From: Dietzia psychralcaliphila
GTDB lineage: Bacteria > Actinomycetota > Actinomycetes > Mycobacteriales > Mycobacteriaceae
NCBI RefSeq assembly: GCF_003096095.1
Contig: NZ_CP015453.1
Span: forward strand, 1,736,001 to 1,800,000
Direction of reading: 5' to 3'
Length of the DNA: 64,000 bases
Shown here: piece by piece, positions 8,560 to 16,616 of the stretch
Layout of the letters: the number at the start of each line of letters is the position of its first letter
How positions within the stretch are numbered: position 1 is the stretch's first letter
Notes under the pieces: generated by a model
Database searches by the model: none
Told to the model about the DNA's origin: nothing
What the model saw: the letters and a program-made list of their open reading frames with translations, nothing else
Program-made: the position numbers and the translations under genes

Positions 8560-9501
8560 ATGGGGCATAACCACGGTCACGACCATGGGAGTACTCCTTT
8601 GCAGGCCGATCGCGGGACGCGTCGTCGGCTGCTGATCGCGTTCGGCATCACCGCGATCATCGTGGTGGCTCAAGCGGTGGGCAGCGTGGTCACTGGCAGT
8701 CTCGCGTTGTTGACCGATACCGCTCATGCTTTGGCTGATGCGTCGGGATTGTTGGTTGCGGTCATTGCCGCGACGATGATGCTGCGTCCCCCCAGCAGTA
8801 AACGGACCTGGGGATTCGCTCGGATCGAAGTCATCGCCGCGCTAGGGCAAGCTGTCCTGCTGATCGTCGTCGGTAGCTATGCCGCGATCGAAGGCGTCCG
8901 CAGACTCTTCGAGCCGGCGGACGTGCCCGGTACCGAACTGCTGGTGTTCGGCGTGATCGGCCTGATCGCCAATATCGCCGCCATTGTGGTGCTGGCCTCC
9001 AGGCGAGGCGACAACTTCAACATGCGGGCGGCATTTCTGGAGGTGCTCAACGACGCTCTGGGGTCGGTGGGGGTGATCGTTGCGGCGATCGTCATCAACA
9101 CCACCGGTTTCCAGCGAGCCGACACCATCGCCGCGCTGTTCATCGCCGCCTTGATCATCCCGCGCGCATTCACGCTACTGCGGCAGACGGTTAAGGTGCT
9201 GATGGAGTACGCCCCTACGGGACTCGATCTGGATGAGGTCCGGGATCACATACTGGAGCTGGATCATGTTCGAGACGTGCACGACTTGCACGCATCCATG
9301 ATCGGGACCGGCCTGCCGGTCATCTCCGCGCATGTCGTGATCGATGATCAGTGCTTCGAATCCGGTCACGCCCCGCAGATCCTGGAGGAGATCCTCACCT
9401 GCGTCAAGGAGCATTTCCCCGTCTCCATTGACCATGCCACCATTCAACTGGAGACTGCCGCCGTGCGTGACCGTGAATCTCCCGCAGTCCGACACGCTTG
9501 A
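8560..9501 (+). CDS. czcD: Cation diffusion facilitator (Zn/Cd efflux)
   Basis: Proton-coupled metal exporter of the CDF family, 313 residues. It has a His-rich N-terminus (MGHNHGHDHGS), six membrane helices, and a cytoplasmic C-terminal domain from about residue 215 (DLDEVRDHILELDHVRDVHDLHA). The transport-site pair in helix 2 is DTAHALADASG. In helix 5 the usual H-x-x-x-D reads E-x-x-x-D (FLEVLNDALGSVG), a His-to-Glu change that could alter metal preference. It follows arsR by 6 bp and is presumably derepressed by metal. Confidence 0.93.
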   Translation: MGHNHGHDHGSTPLQADRGTRRRLLIAFGITAIIVVAQAVGSVVTGSLALLTDTAHALADASGLLVAVIAATMMLRPPSSKRTWGFARIEVIAALGQAVLLIVVGSYAAIEGVRRLFEPADVPGTELLVFGVIGLIANIAAIVVLASRRGDNFNMRAAFLEVLNDALGSVGVIVAAIVINTTGFQRADTIAALFIAALIIPRAFTLLRQTVKVLMEYAPTGLDLDEVRDHILELDHVRDVHDLHASMIGTGLPVISAHVVIDDQCFESGHAPQILEEILTCVKEHFPVSIDHATIQLETAAVRDRESPAVRHA

Positions 9502-9872
9502 CCCGCTACGAGCCGGAGATGAACGGTTCACATTTCTGCACGATGGGTAGTGCGGGTCCGGCCAGCGGACTTGCTCGGCGCGGCGGCAGGAAAGGGATCG
9601 GCGGGCGCGGAGACGGCCACCAATGCGGGTGAAGGTACGACCCTGAAGGCCTCGGCAGGCTGGCCGACCCACGCGATCACCGCCCGAACCCGAGACTGTC
9701 TGATCAGCTGAGGCCCGGAGTCCGAGAGAGCGGCGGCCGAATGGGCGCACGCGAGCAGGCCCGGTCGTTCGACGGCAGGTGGACGGCCCGCATGAAACGT
9801 CGCCGATCGCGGGGGTGCGCCGGAGCAGGCGCGAATCGGACCCCGGGATACCCGCTTCCTACGATAGGGATC
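9502..9872. other. Intergenic, no gene seen
   Basis: I see no convincing gene here. A TACGAT hexamer at 9860-9865 sits 7 nt before the copD-ctaG ATG and probably belongs to its promoter. Long minus-strand frames through this stretch are GC-driven. Confidence 0.5.
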
Positions 9873-11915
9873 ATGTCGCCGTCGTCGAAGGCACCCTCGT
9901 CCAAAGCTTCCGCCACCGCCAGACCGCTGCGTACCCGCGGTGTGGTGCCGGTCGTGGTGCTGCTCGCGGTCGTGGCGGCAGGTGTGGTGGTCCCGCTCTC
10001 GCGAATGTCCACGGACCTGGCACTCGAGCTCCTCGGCGTCCCGAACCCGGGCCTGCTCACCACCGCCGGGCTCCCGGCGGTCCGCGCGATCGCCGAGCTG
10101 CTGGCATCGGTGGCGGTGGGAATGGCGCTGTTCGCCGCGTTCTTCACCCCGCCGCAGAAAGACAAGACCCTCGACGTGGACGGCTACCGCGCACAGCAGA
10201 TCTCCTCGTGGATCAACATCGCGTGGGCGATCGCCGCGGCCCTGCTCATCCCGCTGACCCTGTCGGATGTGTCCGGGCGCACGCTCTGGCAGTCCCTGCC
10301 GCCGGACCAGTGGATCGTGGCGATCACTCAGATCGAGGTGGCGTCCTCGTGGCGCTGGGCCGCGATCATTGCACTGGTCGCCGGGATCGGGCAGCGGCTC
10401 ACCGTGAGCTGGCGCTGGTCGGTCATCTGGCTGGGGGTCACGGTGCTCTCGCTCCTGCCCGTTGCCGCGACGGGCCACGCCTCGGGCGGCACCGCCCACG
10501 ACATCGCCGCCAACTCGCTGATTATCCACCTGTTCGCTGCCGCGTTCTACGTCGGTGGGCTCGTCGCGGTGATCGCCCACGCGATGCGTGGCGGGGGCCG
10601 GGTAGCGCTTTCATTGCGCCGCTATTCGGTGGTGGCCACGGTGGCGATCGTCGCGCTCGGGCTGACCGGGATCATCAACGGGCTGGTCCGTCTGCACCCC
10701 GCCGACCTGTTGTCTTCGACCTACGGGCTGCTGATTGTGGCCAAAGCGTTGTGCCTGGCACTGTTGGCGGTGTTCGGGCTGGCGGTGCGCCGGCGCATCA
10801 TCAACCGCATCGAGGGAACGTCGGCCAACGCCCCGGTGGACCGCGGCACGCTGCTGCGCATCGGACTGGTCGAAACGGTGATCATGGCGGGCACCCTGGG
10901 TCTGTCGGTCTCGCTCGGCCGCACCCCGCCCCCGGCACCGCTCTATGTGCCCACCCGGCAGGAGTCGCTGCTGGGTTTTGAGTTGCCGGGGCCGTTCTCC
11001 TTCGAGACGGTGTTCGGTCTGTGGCGCTTCGACCTGGTGCTGGGTCTGGCCTCGGTGATCCTGCTCGGGCTCTACGTGTGGGGGCTGATCACCCTGCGCC
11101 GACGCGGCGACTCCTGGCCGGTGGGACGAACCGTGGCGTGGGTGCTCGGGTGCGTGCTGCTGTTCCTGACCACCAGCTCCGGTATGGGGATGTACATGAT
11201 GGCCGACTTCTCCAGCCACATGGTCGGGCACATGCTCATCTCGATGCTCGTTCCGGTCCTGCTCGCCCTAGGCGGGCCGCTGACACTGGCACTGCGGGCG
11301 CTCCCGGCGGCGGGCCGCGGCAACCCGCCGGGACCACGCGAGTGGATCGTGGAGTTCATCAACAACCCGCTCTCCCGATTCCTCACCCACCCGATCGTCG
11401 CCTCGGTGCAGTTCGTCGCCGGTTTCTATCTTGTCTACTTCGGCGGGTTCTACGAGACGCTGGCCTCCGAGCACCTGGGCCACATGTTCATGAACGTGCA
11501 CTTCCTCATCAGCGGCTACCTGTTCTACTGGGTGATCATCGGCGTCGACGCGGCGCCGCGGCACTTCTCGCCCTTCTACAAGCTCATGGTGCTGCTCGGT
11601 TCGCTACCGTTCCACGCCTTCTTCGGCATCATGCTCATGAACTACAAGACCGTGCTGGCCGAGAGCTGGTACTCGGGGATCGGGCTGCCCTGGGTCCCGG
11701 ATCTGCTGCAGAGCCAGCAGGTCGGCGGCGGGGTGGCGTGGGCGGCGGGGGAGATCCCGCTGTTCATCGTCATGCTCGCCCTGGCCTGGCAGTGGTTCCA
11801 GACGGACATGCGTGAGGCGCGGAGGGGGGAGCGGCAGGCCGAGCGGGACGACGACGCCGAGCTCAAGGCCTATAACGACATGCTCCGCGAGATGTCCCAG
11901 ACCGACCGGAGGTAG
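9873..11915 (+). CDS. CopD-CtaG fusion: copper import and cytochrome oxidase copper assembly membrane protein
   Basis: A polytopic membrane protein of about 680 residues joining two domains. The N-terminal part (about 30-370) resembles CopD copper-resistance membrane proteins (GHASGGTAHDIAANSLIIHLFAAAFYVGG, with conserved His). The C-terminal part (about 390-660) is a CtaG/Caa3-CtaG domain for copper delivery to cytochrome oxidase (MYMMADFSSHMVGHMLISM, HLGHMFMNVHFLISGYLFYW). Such fusions are common in actinobacteria. ATG 9873 is chosen because the signal-anchor helix follows and a TACGAT hexamer lies 7 nt upstream; the upstream in-frame extension to 9741 is arginine-rich and unlikely. It belongs functionally with SURF1, PCu(A)C and the ccs cluster. 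Confidence 0.9.
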   Translation: MSPSSKAPSSKASATARPLRTRGVVPVVVLLAVVAAGVVVPLSRMSTDLALELLGVPNPGLLTTAGLPAVRAIAELLASVAVGMALFAAFFTPPQKDKTLDVDGYRAQQISSWINIAWAIAAALLIPLTLSDVSGRTLWQSLPPDQWIVAITQIEVASSWRWAAIIALVAGIGQRLTVSWRWSVIWLGVTVLSLLPVAATGHASGGTAHDIAANSLIIHLFAAAFYVGGLVAVIAHAMRGGGRVALSLRRYSVVATVAIVALGLTGIINGLVRLHPADLLSSTYGLLIVAKALCLALLAVFGLAVRRRIINRIEGTSANAPVDRGTLLRIGLVETVIMAGTLGLSVSLGRTPPPAPLYVPTRQESLLGFELPGPFSFETVFGLWRFDLVLGLASVILLGLYVWGLITLRRRGDSWPVGRTVAWVLGCVLLFLTTSSGMGMYMMADFSSHMVGHMLISMLVPVLLALGGPLTLALRALPAAGRGNPPGPREWIVEFINNPLSRFLTHPIVASVQFVAGFYLVYFGGFYETLASEHLGHMFMNVHFLISGYLFYWVIIGVDAAPRHFSPFYKLMVLLGSLPFHAFFGIMLMNYKTVLAESWYSGIGLPWVPDLLQSQQVGGGVAWAAGEIPLFIVMLALAWQWFQTDMREARRGERQAERDDDAELKAYNDMLREMSQTDRR

Positions 11916-12140
11916 GGGGCAAGCGGTCCCTCGTCGTCGAGGATGGTTCGATCACACCCCCTTGTTCGTCCCGCAGGCACGTCGGCGATAGGAGCGAGCC
12001 CATGAACGAGATGGGCAGCCCGCCGCAACATCCCCAACCCCACCAACCGGCGGGTGCGACAACCCGGTGGTCTCCACCTCAGTGGCGAGCAACCCCGCTA
12101 CCAGGACCACGACACCGATCACGACGAGGGGAAACAGAGA

Positions 12141-12648
12141 ATGGGCGACGAACTGAGTCACAGCGCACGTAATCAGGCCGAGTTCACACGCTCACACTGG
12201 CGGGCGATGCGAGAATTCGTGCTCGTCGGCCTCACCGCCATCATCGCGGGCGGCCTTGTCGCCGCGGTCACCGGTCCCACCGGCCGGTTTCGACGAGGGT
12301 TCCTGGGTGGCGGCCTACCTGGTGCTAGTTGCGGGGGTGGCCCAGGTAGGGCTGGGCGTCGGACAGGCACTGCTTACTGACGGCACAGTGCCCGGCCGCC
12401 TGCGCGTGGTCCAGCTCCTCGCCTACAACCTGGCCAACAGTGTGGTACTCGTTGGCACCCTGACCGGCTCCGTGACCGCGGTGGCCGCGGGCGGTGTGCT
12501 GTTGCTGATATCGCTCACATTGTTCCTGGCCACCGCGCGTCACGCGCGCCCGCGTACGTGGTACCTCGTGCTCTACCGGATTGTCATTGCCAGCCTCGCA
12601 GTGAGTGTGCCGGTGGGCGTCGTCGTGTCCGTTATTCGTCACAGCTAA
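12141..12648 (+). pseudogene. Small membrane protein gene broken by a single frameshift
   Basis: From ATG 12141 (GAGGGGA 8 nt upstream) one frame reads a short polar head and a helix (MREFVLVGLTAIIAGGLVAAVTG). Near 12275-12295 the homogeneous hydrophobic reading moves to the +1 frame (GSWVAAYLVLVAGVAQVGLG, then two more helices ending LAVSVPVGVVVSVIRHS at 12648). Neither frame alone makes a sensible protein; joined they give about 168 residues with four helices. One extra base in a GGTCCCACCGGCCGG stretch would explain it. I do not recognise the family. A sequencing error is possible. Confidence 0.6.
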
Positions 12649-12715
12649 AAGCCCAGTACCACCGGGGGAGACCGGGGCGCAGTGCCGTGCCGACAGGGCT
12701 GTCAGAGTTCCGGCG

Positions 12716-13525
12716 TCATAGGGCGCTGCTGCTTGACCCCGAGTTGACCATGATGCCCCGTTCTGCCAGCCATGCCGACGGATCGACAGCCCGCGAGCCG
12801 CCGTCGGCCCATACCTCGAAGTGCACGTGTGGGCCGGTGGAGAAGCCGCGGTTGCCCATCACGCCGATTTGCTGACCAGCGACGACAGTGTCACCGACCT
12901 GAACTGTATTGCTCTCATTGTGGCCGTAGACGGTCATGAAGCCGTCCGGCGACATGATCCGAATCCAGATGCCGAAACCGGAGGCCGGGCCTGAATCGAT
13001 GACGATTCCATCGGTCGCGGCGAACAGCGGCGTGCCGATGGCGTTGGCGACATCGAGACCCGAATGGGACGTGCCCCATCGGGGGCCGAAGGAGGACGTT
13101 GAGATGCCCACTGCCGGGAGGGCCACAATGGGACGCCGCGCCTGCTCCTCGGCAAGCTCACGCTCGTAGCTGAGTTCGGTGCCCCTCTGCAGACTGCCGA
13201 CGAAACCCGCGGCGGTGGGTCCCGGCTCGCCTGACACGTTCGCGTCATCGGAGGTGAGGGGGAGCGGAGCCGAGGGGGTCGCGGCTTGGGCATCTTTGGA
13301 GTGTGCGTCATCGGTGCTACCGGCCGGGGGCTCGTCGGTCGCGAGAAGAACGATCCGCTGATCACTGACGGGAGCCGCTGCCGCAATAGAGGCACCCGCG
13401 GCCAGGGCCACGACCGCGGCGATACTGCGGTGGTTGTTCGGTGAAACCCGGCGATGGGCTCCGCGGCGGCGCCGCGGGGGGCTGGTCGACTGAGAGGCGT
13501 GCTTCGGTCCTGCTCGCTTCTCCAC
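12716..13525 (-). CDS. Secreted M23/LytM-type peptidase
   Basis: Cell-wall peptidase-like protein of 269 residues. A basic N-terminus and hydrophobic segment (SIAAVVALAAGASIAAAAP, about 33-51) act as an export signal. A low-complexity linker follows, then a C-terminal LytM domain from about 145 to 255. The zinc ligands look intact: H-x-x-x-D in HSGLDVAN and H-x-H in GPHVHFEVW, with a further YGHN. It resembles the second M23 gene at 13891, which points away from it. Role in septal or wall remodelling is inferred from family. Confidence 0.88.
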   Translation of the reverse strand: MEKRAGPKHASQSTSPPRRRRGAHRRVSPNNHRSIAAVVALAAGASIAAAAPVSDQRIVLLATDEPPAGSTDDAHSKDAQAATPSAPLPLTSDDANVSGEPGPTAAGFVGSLQRGTELSYERELAEEQARRPIVALPAVGISTSSFGPRWGTSHSGLDVANAIGTPLFAATDGIVIDSGPASGFGIWIRIMSPDGFMTVYGHNESNTVQVGDTVVAGQQIGVMGNRGFSTGPHVHFEVWADGGSRAVDPSAWLAERGIMVNSGSSSSAL

Positions 13526-13890
13526 TGCTACCGAATCCCGTCGTCGTCTAACCGTAATCGTTTCGTGACCTGACCCCGGTTAAAGGTAGTGGCTGACCAA
13601 CCGAGTCGCAAGGCAGATGCACGGCCGAGACGACCGTCACAGAGAGGACCAGTGAGGTGACAGCTCCGCCAGGGTTAGGCGCTGGCTGAGCTTCCGAGGT
13701 GGAGACGACTTCTCCCCGACCGGGAGTCGATCTGGGCGCACTGGGGCTGGCGATGATCACGAATTACGCGCTGAGGGGTGACACGATCGATACCGAGTTG
13801 TTATATTGGGTCGTGTTGCCGACGAAATCGGTCACCCGCATCGCATAGACGTCGCGGGAACACATCACCCCGAACGATGGAGACAGCCCC
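13526..13890. other. Divergent intergenic region between two M23 peptidase genes
   Basis: No gene is evident. It should hold both promoters. For the plus-strand gene I see GTGACA at 13778-13783, an 18-bp spacer and TATATT at 13802-13807. Confidence 0.5.
13778..13807 (+). promoter_or_regulatory. Candidate sigma-70-type promoter of the second M23 gene
   Basis: GTGACA (13778-13783) and TATATT (13802-13807) are separated by 18 bp, about 85 bp before the ATG at 13891. The AT-rich hexamer stands out in this GC-rich setting. Confidence 0.45.
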
Positions 13891-14661
13891 ATGATCGACT
13901 CCACCCGGACCGTGACCGTCGCAGAGCTCACCGAGCGTTTGGGCGTGCGCAGCGCGACTTTGGCCGGCGGCCGCCATCGTGTGGCCAGCGAAACCGCGAC
14001 GGTGTCGCGGTTTGTTGGTAGCGCCGTCGTCGGCGTAGCCCTCTCGGGCGGCCTTGGTCTGGCTTTCGCGCCAGCCGCCGCCGCTCAACCCGTCGCGATC
14101 AATCATGCCCAGGTCGTCGAGGCGATCCAGGCCGCGGCCGAGCAGTTCGGCATCGACCCCGCCGAGATCCAAAGGATTGGGGACCAGTTCGGCGTGGCCC
14201 CAAGTGAGGTCCGGCAGTACGCCGCCGGGCTCGGGCTCGGTTCCCTCGGCGACAGCGCCGGTAGCCCGCAGATCGGTGGTGCGCATGCCCCTACCGCGGG
14301 CGCGATCACCTCGGGGTTCGGCTCGCGTTGGGGCAGCTTCCATAACGGCACCGACTTTGGAGCGCCCATTGGTACGCCGCTCTACGCCGCCAAGAGCGGC
14401 GTTGTCGAAGCCGCTGGCCCCGCCGCCGGGTACGGCATCTGGATCCGCATCCGCACAGATGACGGCGAACTGCTGGAATATGGCCACAACGACCAGAACT
14501 ACGTCAGCGTCGGCCAGCGGGTCAACGCCGGTGAAGTGATCGGAACCGTCGGCAACCGCGGAGACTCCACCGGCCCCCACCTGCACTTTCGCGTACAGAC
14601 CGCCGCCGGTCAGTGGGTCGACCCGGTGCCGTGGCTCGCGGCCCAAGGAGTCCTCGTCTAG
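13891..14661 (+). CDS. Secreted M23/LytM-type peptidase
   Basis: A 256-residue protein. A cytoplasmic head with an HTH-like look (RTVTVAELTERLGVRSATL) precedes a signal/anchor helix at about 48-68 (GSAVVGVALSGGLGLAFAPAAAAQ). A helical segment follows, then the LytM domain from about 140 to 255. The metal ligands HNGTDFGAP and GPHLHFRV are intact, with YGHNDQN between them. It is close to NlpD/M23 endopeptidases of Corynebacteriales. A CTCCCC-GCG-GGGGAG hairpin lies 28 bp downstream. Confidence 0.9.
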   Translation: MIDSTRTVTVAELTERLGVRSATLAGGRHRVASETATVSRFVGSAVVGVALSGGLGLAFAPAAAAQPVAINHAQVVEAIQAAAEQFGIDPAEIQRIGDQFGVAPSEVRQYAAGLGLGSLGDSAGSPQIGGAHAPTAGAITSGFGSRWGSFHNGTDFGAPIGTPLYAAKSGVVEAAGPAAGYGIWIRIRTDDGELLEYGHNDQNYVSVGQRVNAGEVIGTVGNRGDSTGPHLHFRVQTAAGQWVDPVPWLAAQGVLV

Positions 14662-15021
14662 CACCGTCCACTTCGGGCGTGCCGACCGCCTCCCCGCGGG
14701 GGAGCGCGTGCTGGTGTTCGCCAATTTCCGGGCCGGCGTTGCAACCCCGCGCGGTAGTGCATTTCTTCGGGGAATCCCCGACTTACTAGATCTCAAACAA
14801 GCCCCTGCAGGTCACGGCGTTGCGCCCACTCCGAAATGACTCCAGAACCGGAGAATTCTCCGGAACGCTGGCAGGAGTGGTTCCTGGTTTCCGGCCGCGT
14901 GCGCGACGTGGAAGCGTGTCCCGGCTGGGAGCGAAAACCGGGGTTCCGCGGACCGTCTTGATATCGCGGTCATTGAGCTGAGTCGTACGGGATTCGATCA
15001 GCAGGCCGGTGACCGGACCAG
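14662..15021. other. Gene-free debris with one copy of a diverged 90-bp repeat
   Basis: No gene is seen. Bases about 14784-14872 resemble 16012-16100: shared landmarks are CTAGA, CTCAA, TGCAGG, GCGTTGCG, CAGAACC, GAATTCT and CGGAACGC. Read on the minus strand, both copies end in a similar short peptide before TAG, so they may be the same end of a decayed mobile gene. Confidence 0.5.
14690..14704 (+). terminator. Short GC hairpin after the M23 gene
   Basis: CTCCCC and GGGGAG form a 6-bp stem with a 3-nt loop 28 bp after the stop codon. There is no T-tract, so terminator function is uncertain. Confidence 0.35.
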
Positions 15022-15366
15022 ATGCTTACCGCCTCCACCGGCGGCGTCGAGTTGGTTGCGGTGCTCCTCACGCAGATGCTGCCGGGCTCGCTCGTGCTGC
15101 AGGAGTTGTGGGCCGACGGGACTCCGTACGCGCCGGGCGTGCGGTACCTCAACGGGCTACCCGGTACGTCGAGGTCGTCCTGCCGTACACGTCGGGCCTG
15201 GCCCCCGGTTCGATGGCGACCAACGTGGTGGTCCAGGACGGCTGCGAGCAGAACCTCTCCGAGCACGTTGCCGTGGCCGATCCCCGCGCCCCCGACTACG
15301 TCCTGAACGCTCTCGACCCCGGCAACCCGCGTCAGCCGCGGTGCGAGGCGAGCGCCCCGATTCACG
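15022..15366 (+). pseudogene. Remnant of a secreted class 2 lipase (alpha/beta hydrolase), C-terminal part
   Basis: The 15022 frame reads GSLVLQELWADGTPYAPGV then RYLNG. At about 15160 the similarity moves to another frame, TRYVEVVLPYTSGLAPGS then MATNVVVQDGCEQNLSEHVA, ending near NPRQPRC. This order of motifs is typical of the C-terminal half of actinobacterial class 2 lipases. The nucleophile region and signal peptide are missing and no proper stop follows. It is therefore a truncated, frameshifted remnant. Family assignment is from remembered motif patterns. Confidence 0.6.
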
Positions 15367-15422
15367 ATCCGCGGGAATCTTCCTCCCGATGTTCACCCCA
15401 CCGCGAAAGGCCGGGGTCTTTG

Positions 15423-15800
15423 TCAATTTGCTTTTGGCCCCGTTTCGCGAGTGGTCAGGATCTGACGAAGGCCCGCCACGAAGTACACGACGAGCACGAT
15501 CAGCATGATCCCGCTGACGATTACCGCAGCAGGCCGCTCTGCATCTCCGGCGAACAACGCGCCGAGGTCGGCAAGCGGCATGAGAGATCCCAGTGCCCCG
15601 AGCACGGCGATGACGAGCGCTGCGATCATCACCCCTCGGCTGGCGTTCGGGACGCGGCTCGCGATGAACGCCGCGATGAGCAGCAGCACACCGATAAACG
15701 CCGGTATCAGCGAGGTGGCACTCTCCATCCCGGTGGTGAAGTAGGCGATGAGTCCGGTGGCGGTGAGGATGCCGCCCGTCCACGTGGTCAATGCGATCAT
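15423..15800 (-). CDS. Hypothetical four-helix membrane protein
   Basis: A 125-residue protein with about four hydrophobic helices (about 2-22, 30-48, 55-75, 90-112), ending in a short polar tail. AGGAG lies 7 nt before ATG 15800. I do not recognise the family. It sits alone among broken genes and IS remnants, yet its frame is intact. Confidence 0.7.
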   Translation of the reverse strand: MIALTTWTGGILTATGLIAYFTTGMESATSLIPAFIGVLLLIAAFIASRVPNASRGVMIAALVIAVLGALGSLMPLADLGALFAGDAERPAAVIVSGIMLIVLVVYFVAGLRQILTTRETGPKAN

Positions 15801-16011
15801 TGCTGATCTCCTAGGTCGGTATCTGATTGCAGCTAGGCTGGCACGCCCGTTGCTCTGCGAGCAGTCATCGGCTCCAACGACGCCTAATCAGGCTACGGTC
15901 CCGGACGCTGCTGGGGGCGAGACTCCAGGGCGCTCTTCAAGTGTCCCATTCGGTCATGAGTCCCGCGTTTCTGCTTGGGGGGTTAGGTGACACGGGCAGA
16001 GTCGACACGAA

Positions 16012-16100
16012 TTGCTAGACCTCAACATGCCCGTGCAGGGCACAGCGTTGCGAACACCCCGGAATGGCTTCAGAACCACCGAATTCTGCGGAACGCCGGT
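16012..16100 (+). repeat. Second copy of the diverged 90-bp repeat
   Basis: It resembles 14784-14872 in the same orientation by eye (see that entry for shared landmarks). It lies at the end of the IS66 remnant. Confidence 0.5.
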
Positions 16101-16330
16101 CAACCGGAAGGTGCTGGCGGCCCAGTAGGTAGGCGCCCAGCGCAGCCACGCCGGGCCCGTAACACACCGGGGCTCTGGCCTCGGCCGGGAACGCAGCGGT
16201 AGTCACTACTCCGCATGAACATGCGCGCCGCTGGGCGCGGTGCTCGATGGCGAGCATGTTCGATCGGCGGGAGGTCGAAAACCTGACGACGCTGATCACG
16301 GACCACCAGGGCACCGGACAGGTCGTAAAT
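16016..16330 (-). pseudogene. IS66-family transposase remnant
   Basis: Two minus-strand frames together read like the zinc-finger-proximal part of IS66 TnpC. One frame gives DLSGALVVRDQRRQVFDLPP. After a frameshift near 16245 another gives IEHRAQRRACSCGVVTTAAF and then APVCYGPGVAALGAYLLGRQHLP. The catalytic DDE domain is missing, and the end runs into the 90-bp repeat. No full IS66 ends are visible. Bases 15801-16015 hold nothing recognisable. Confidence 0.65.
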
Positions 16331-16616
16331 GAGGTGCGCGCCCCCCGGTCAGCCCAGTTTTCCGACAGGCCCGTGCAGCCGGCTCCCGTCGCCGTGGTGA
16401 TGCGCAGGGTGATCGGACAGCCGGCACGATTACTGTTTGGCAGGTGAAACGGTTCTCTCGCATGCTCAAGCTGGCAGATAGGGCCAGTGGGTACGCCTAG
16501 TCCGGCGATCCGGTACTTCGATTCCGGCGACTCGGTACTCCTTGGGGCGGGCGGGGTGGTCTGCTCGGGGTGAGGCGGCGCGACTGCGCCGCTTCTTCCT
16601 ATTTGAGGAGGCTGAT

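Noticed and set aside
9528..10580. 350-residue minus-strand frame over the start of copD-ctaG
   Set aside because: Shadow of copD-ctaG; the fragment before 9750 has no recognisable similarity.
11952..12161. 69-residue minus-strand frame starting MTQFVAHSLFPLVVIGVVVLVAG
   Set aside because: The hydrophobic start is suggestive, but the rest is low-quality sequence, and it overlaps the plus-strand gene at 12141. I could not support it.
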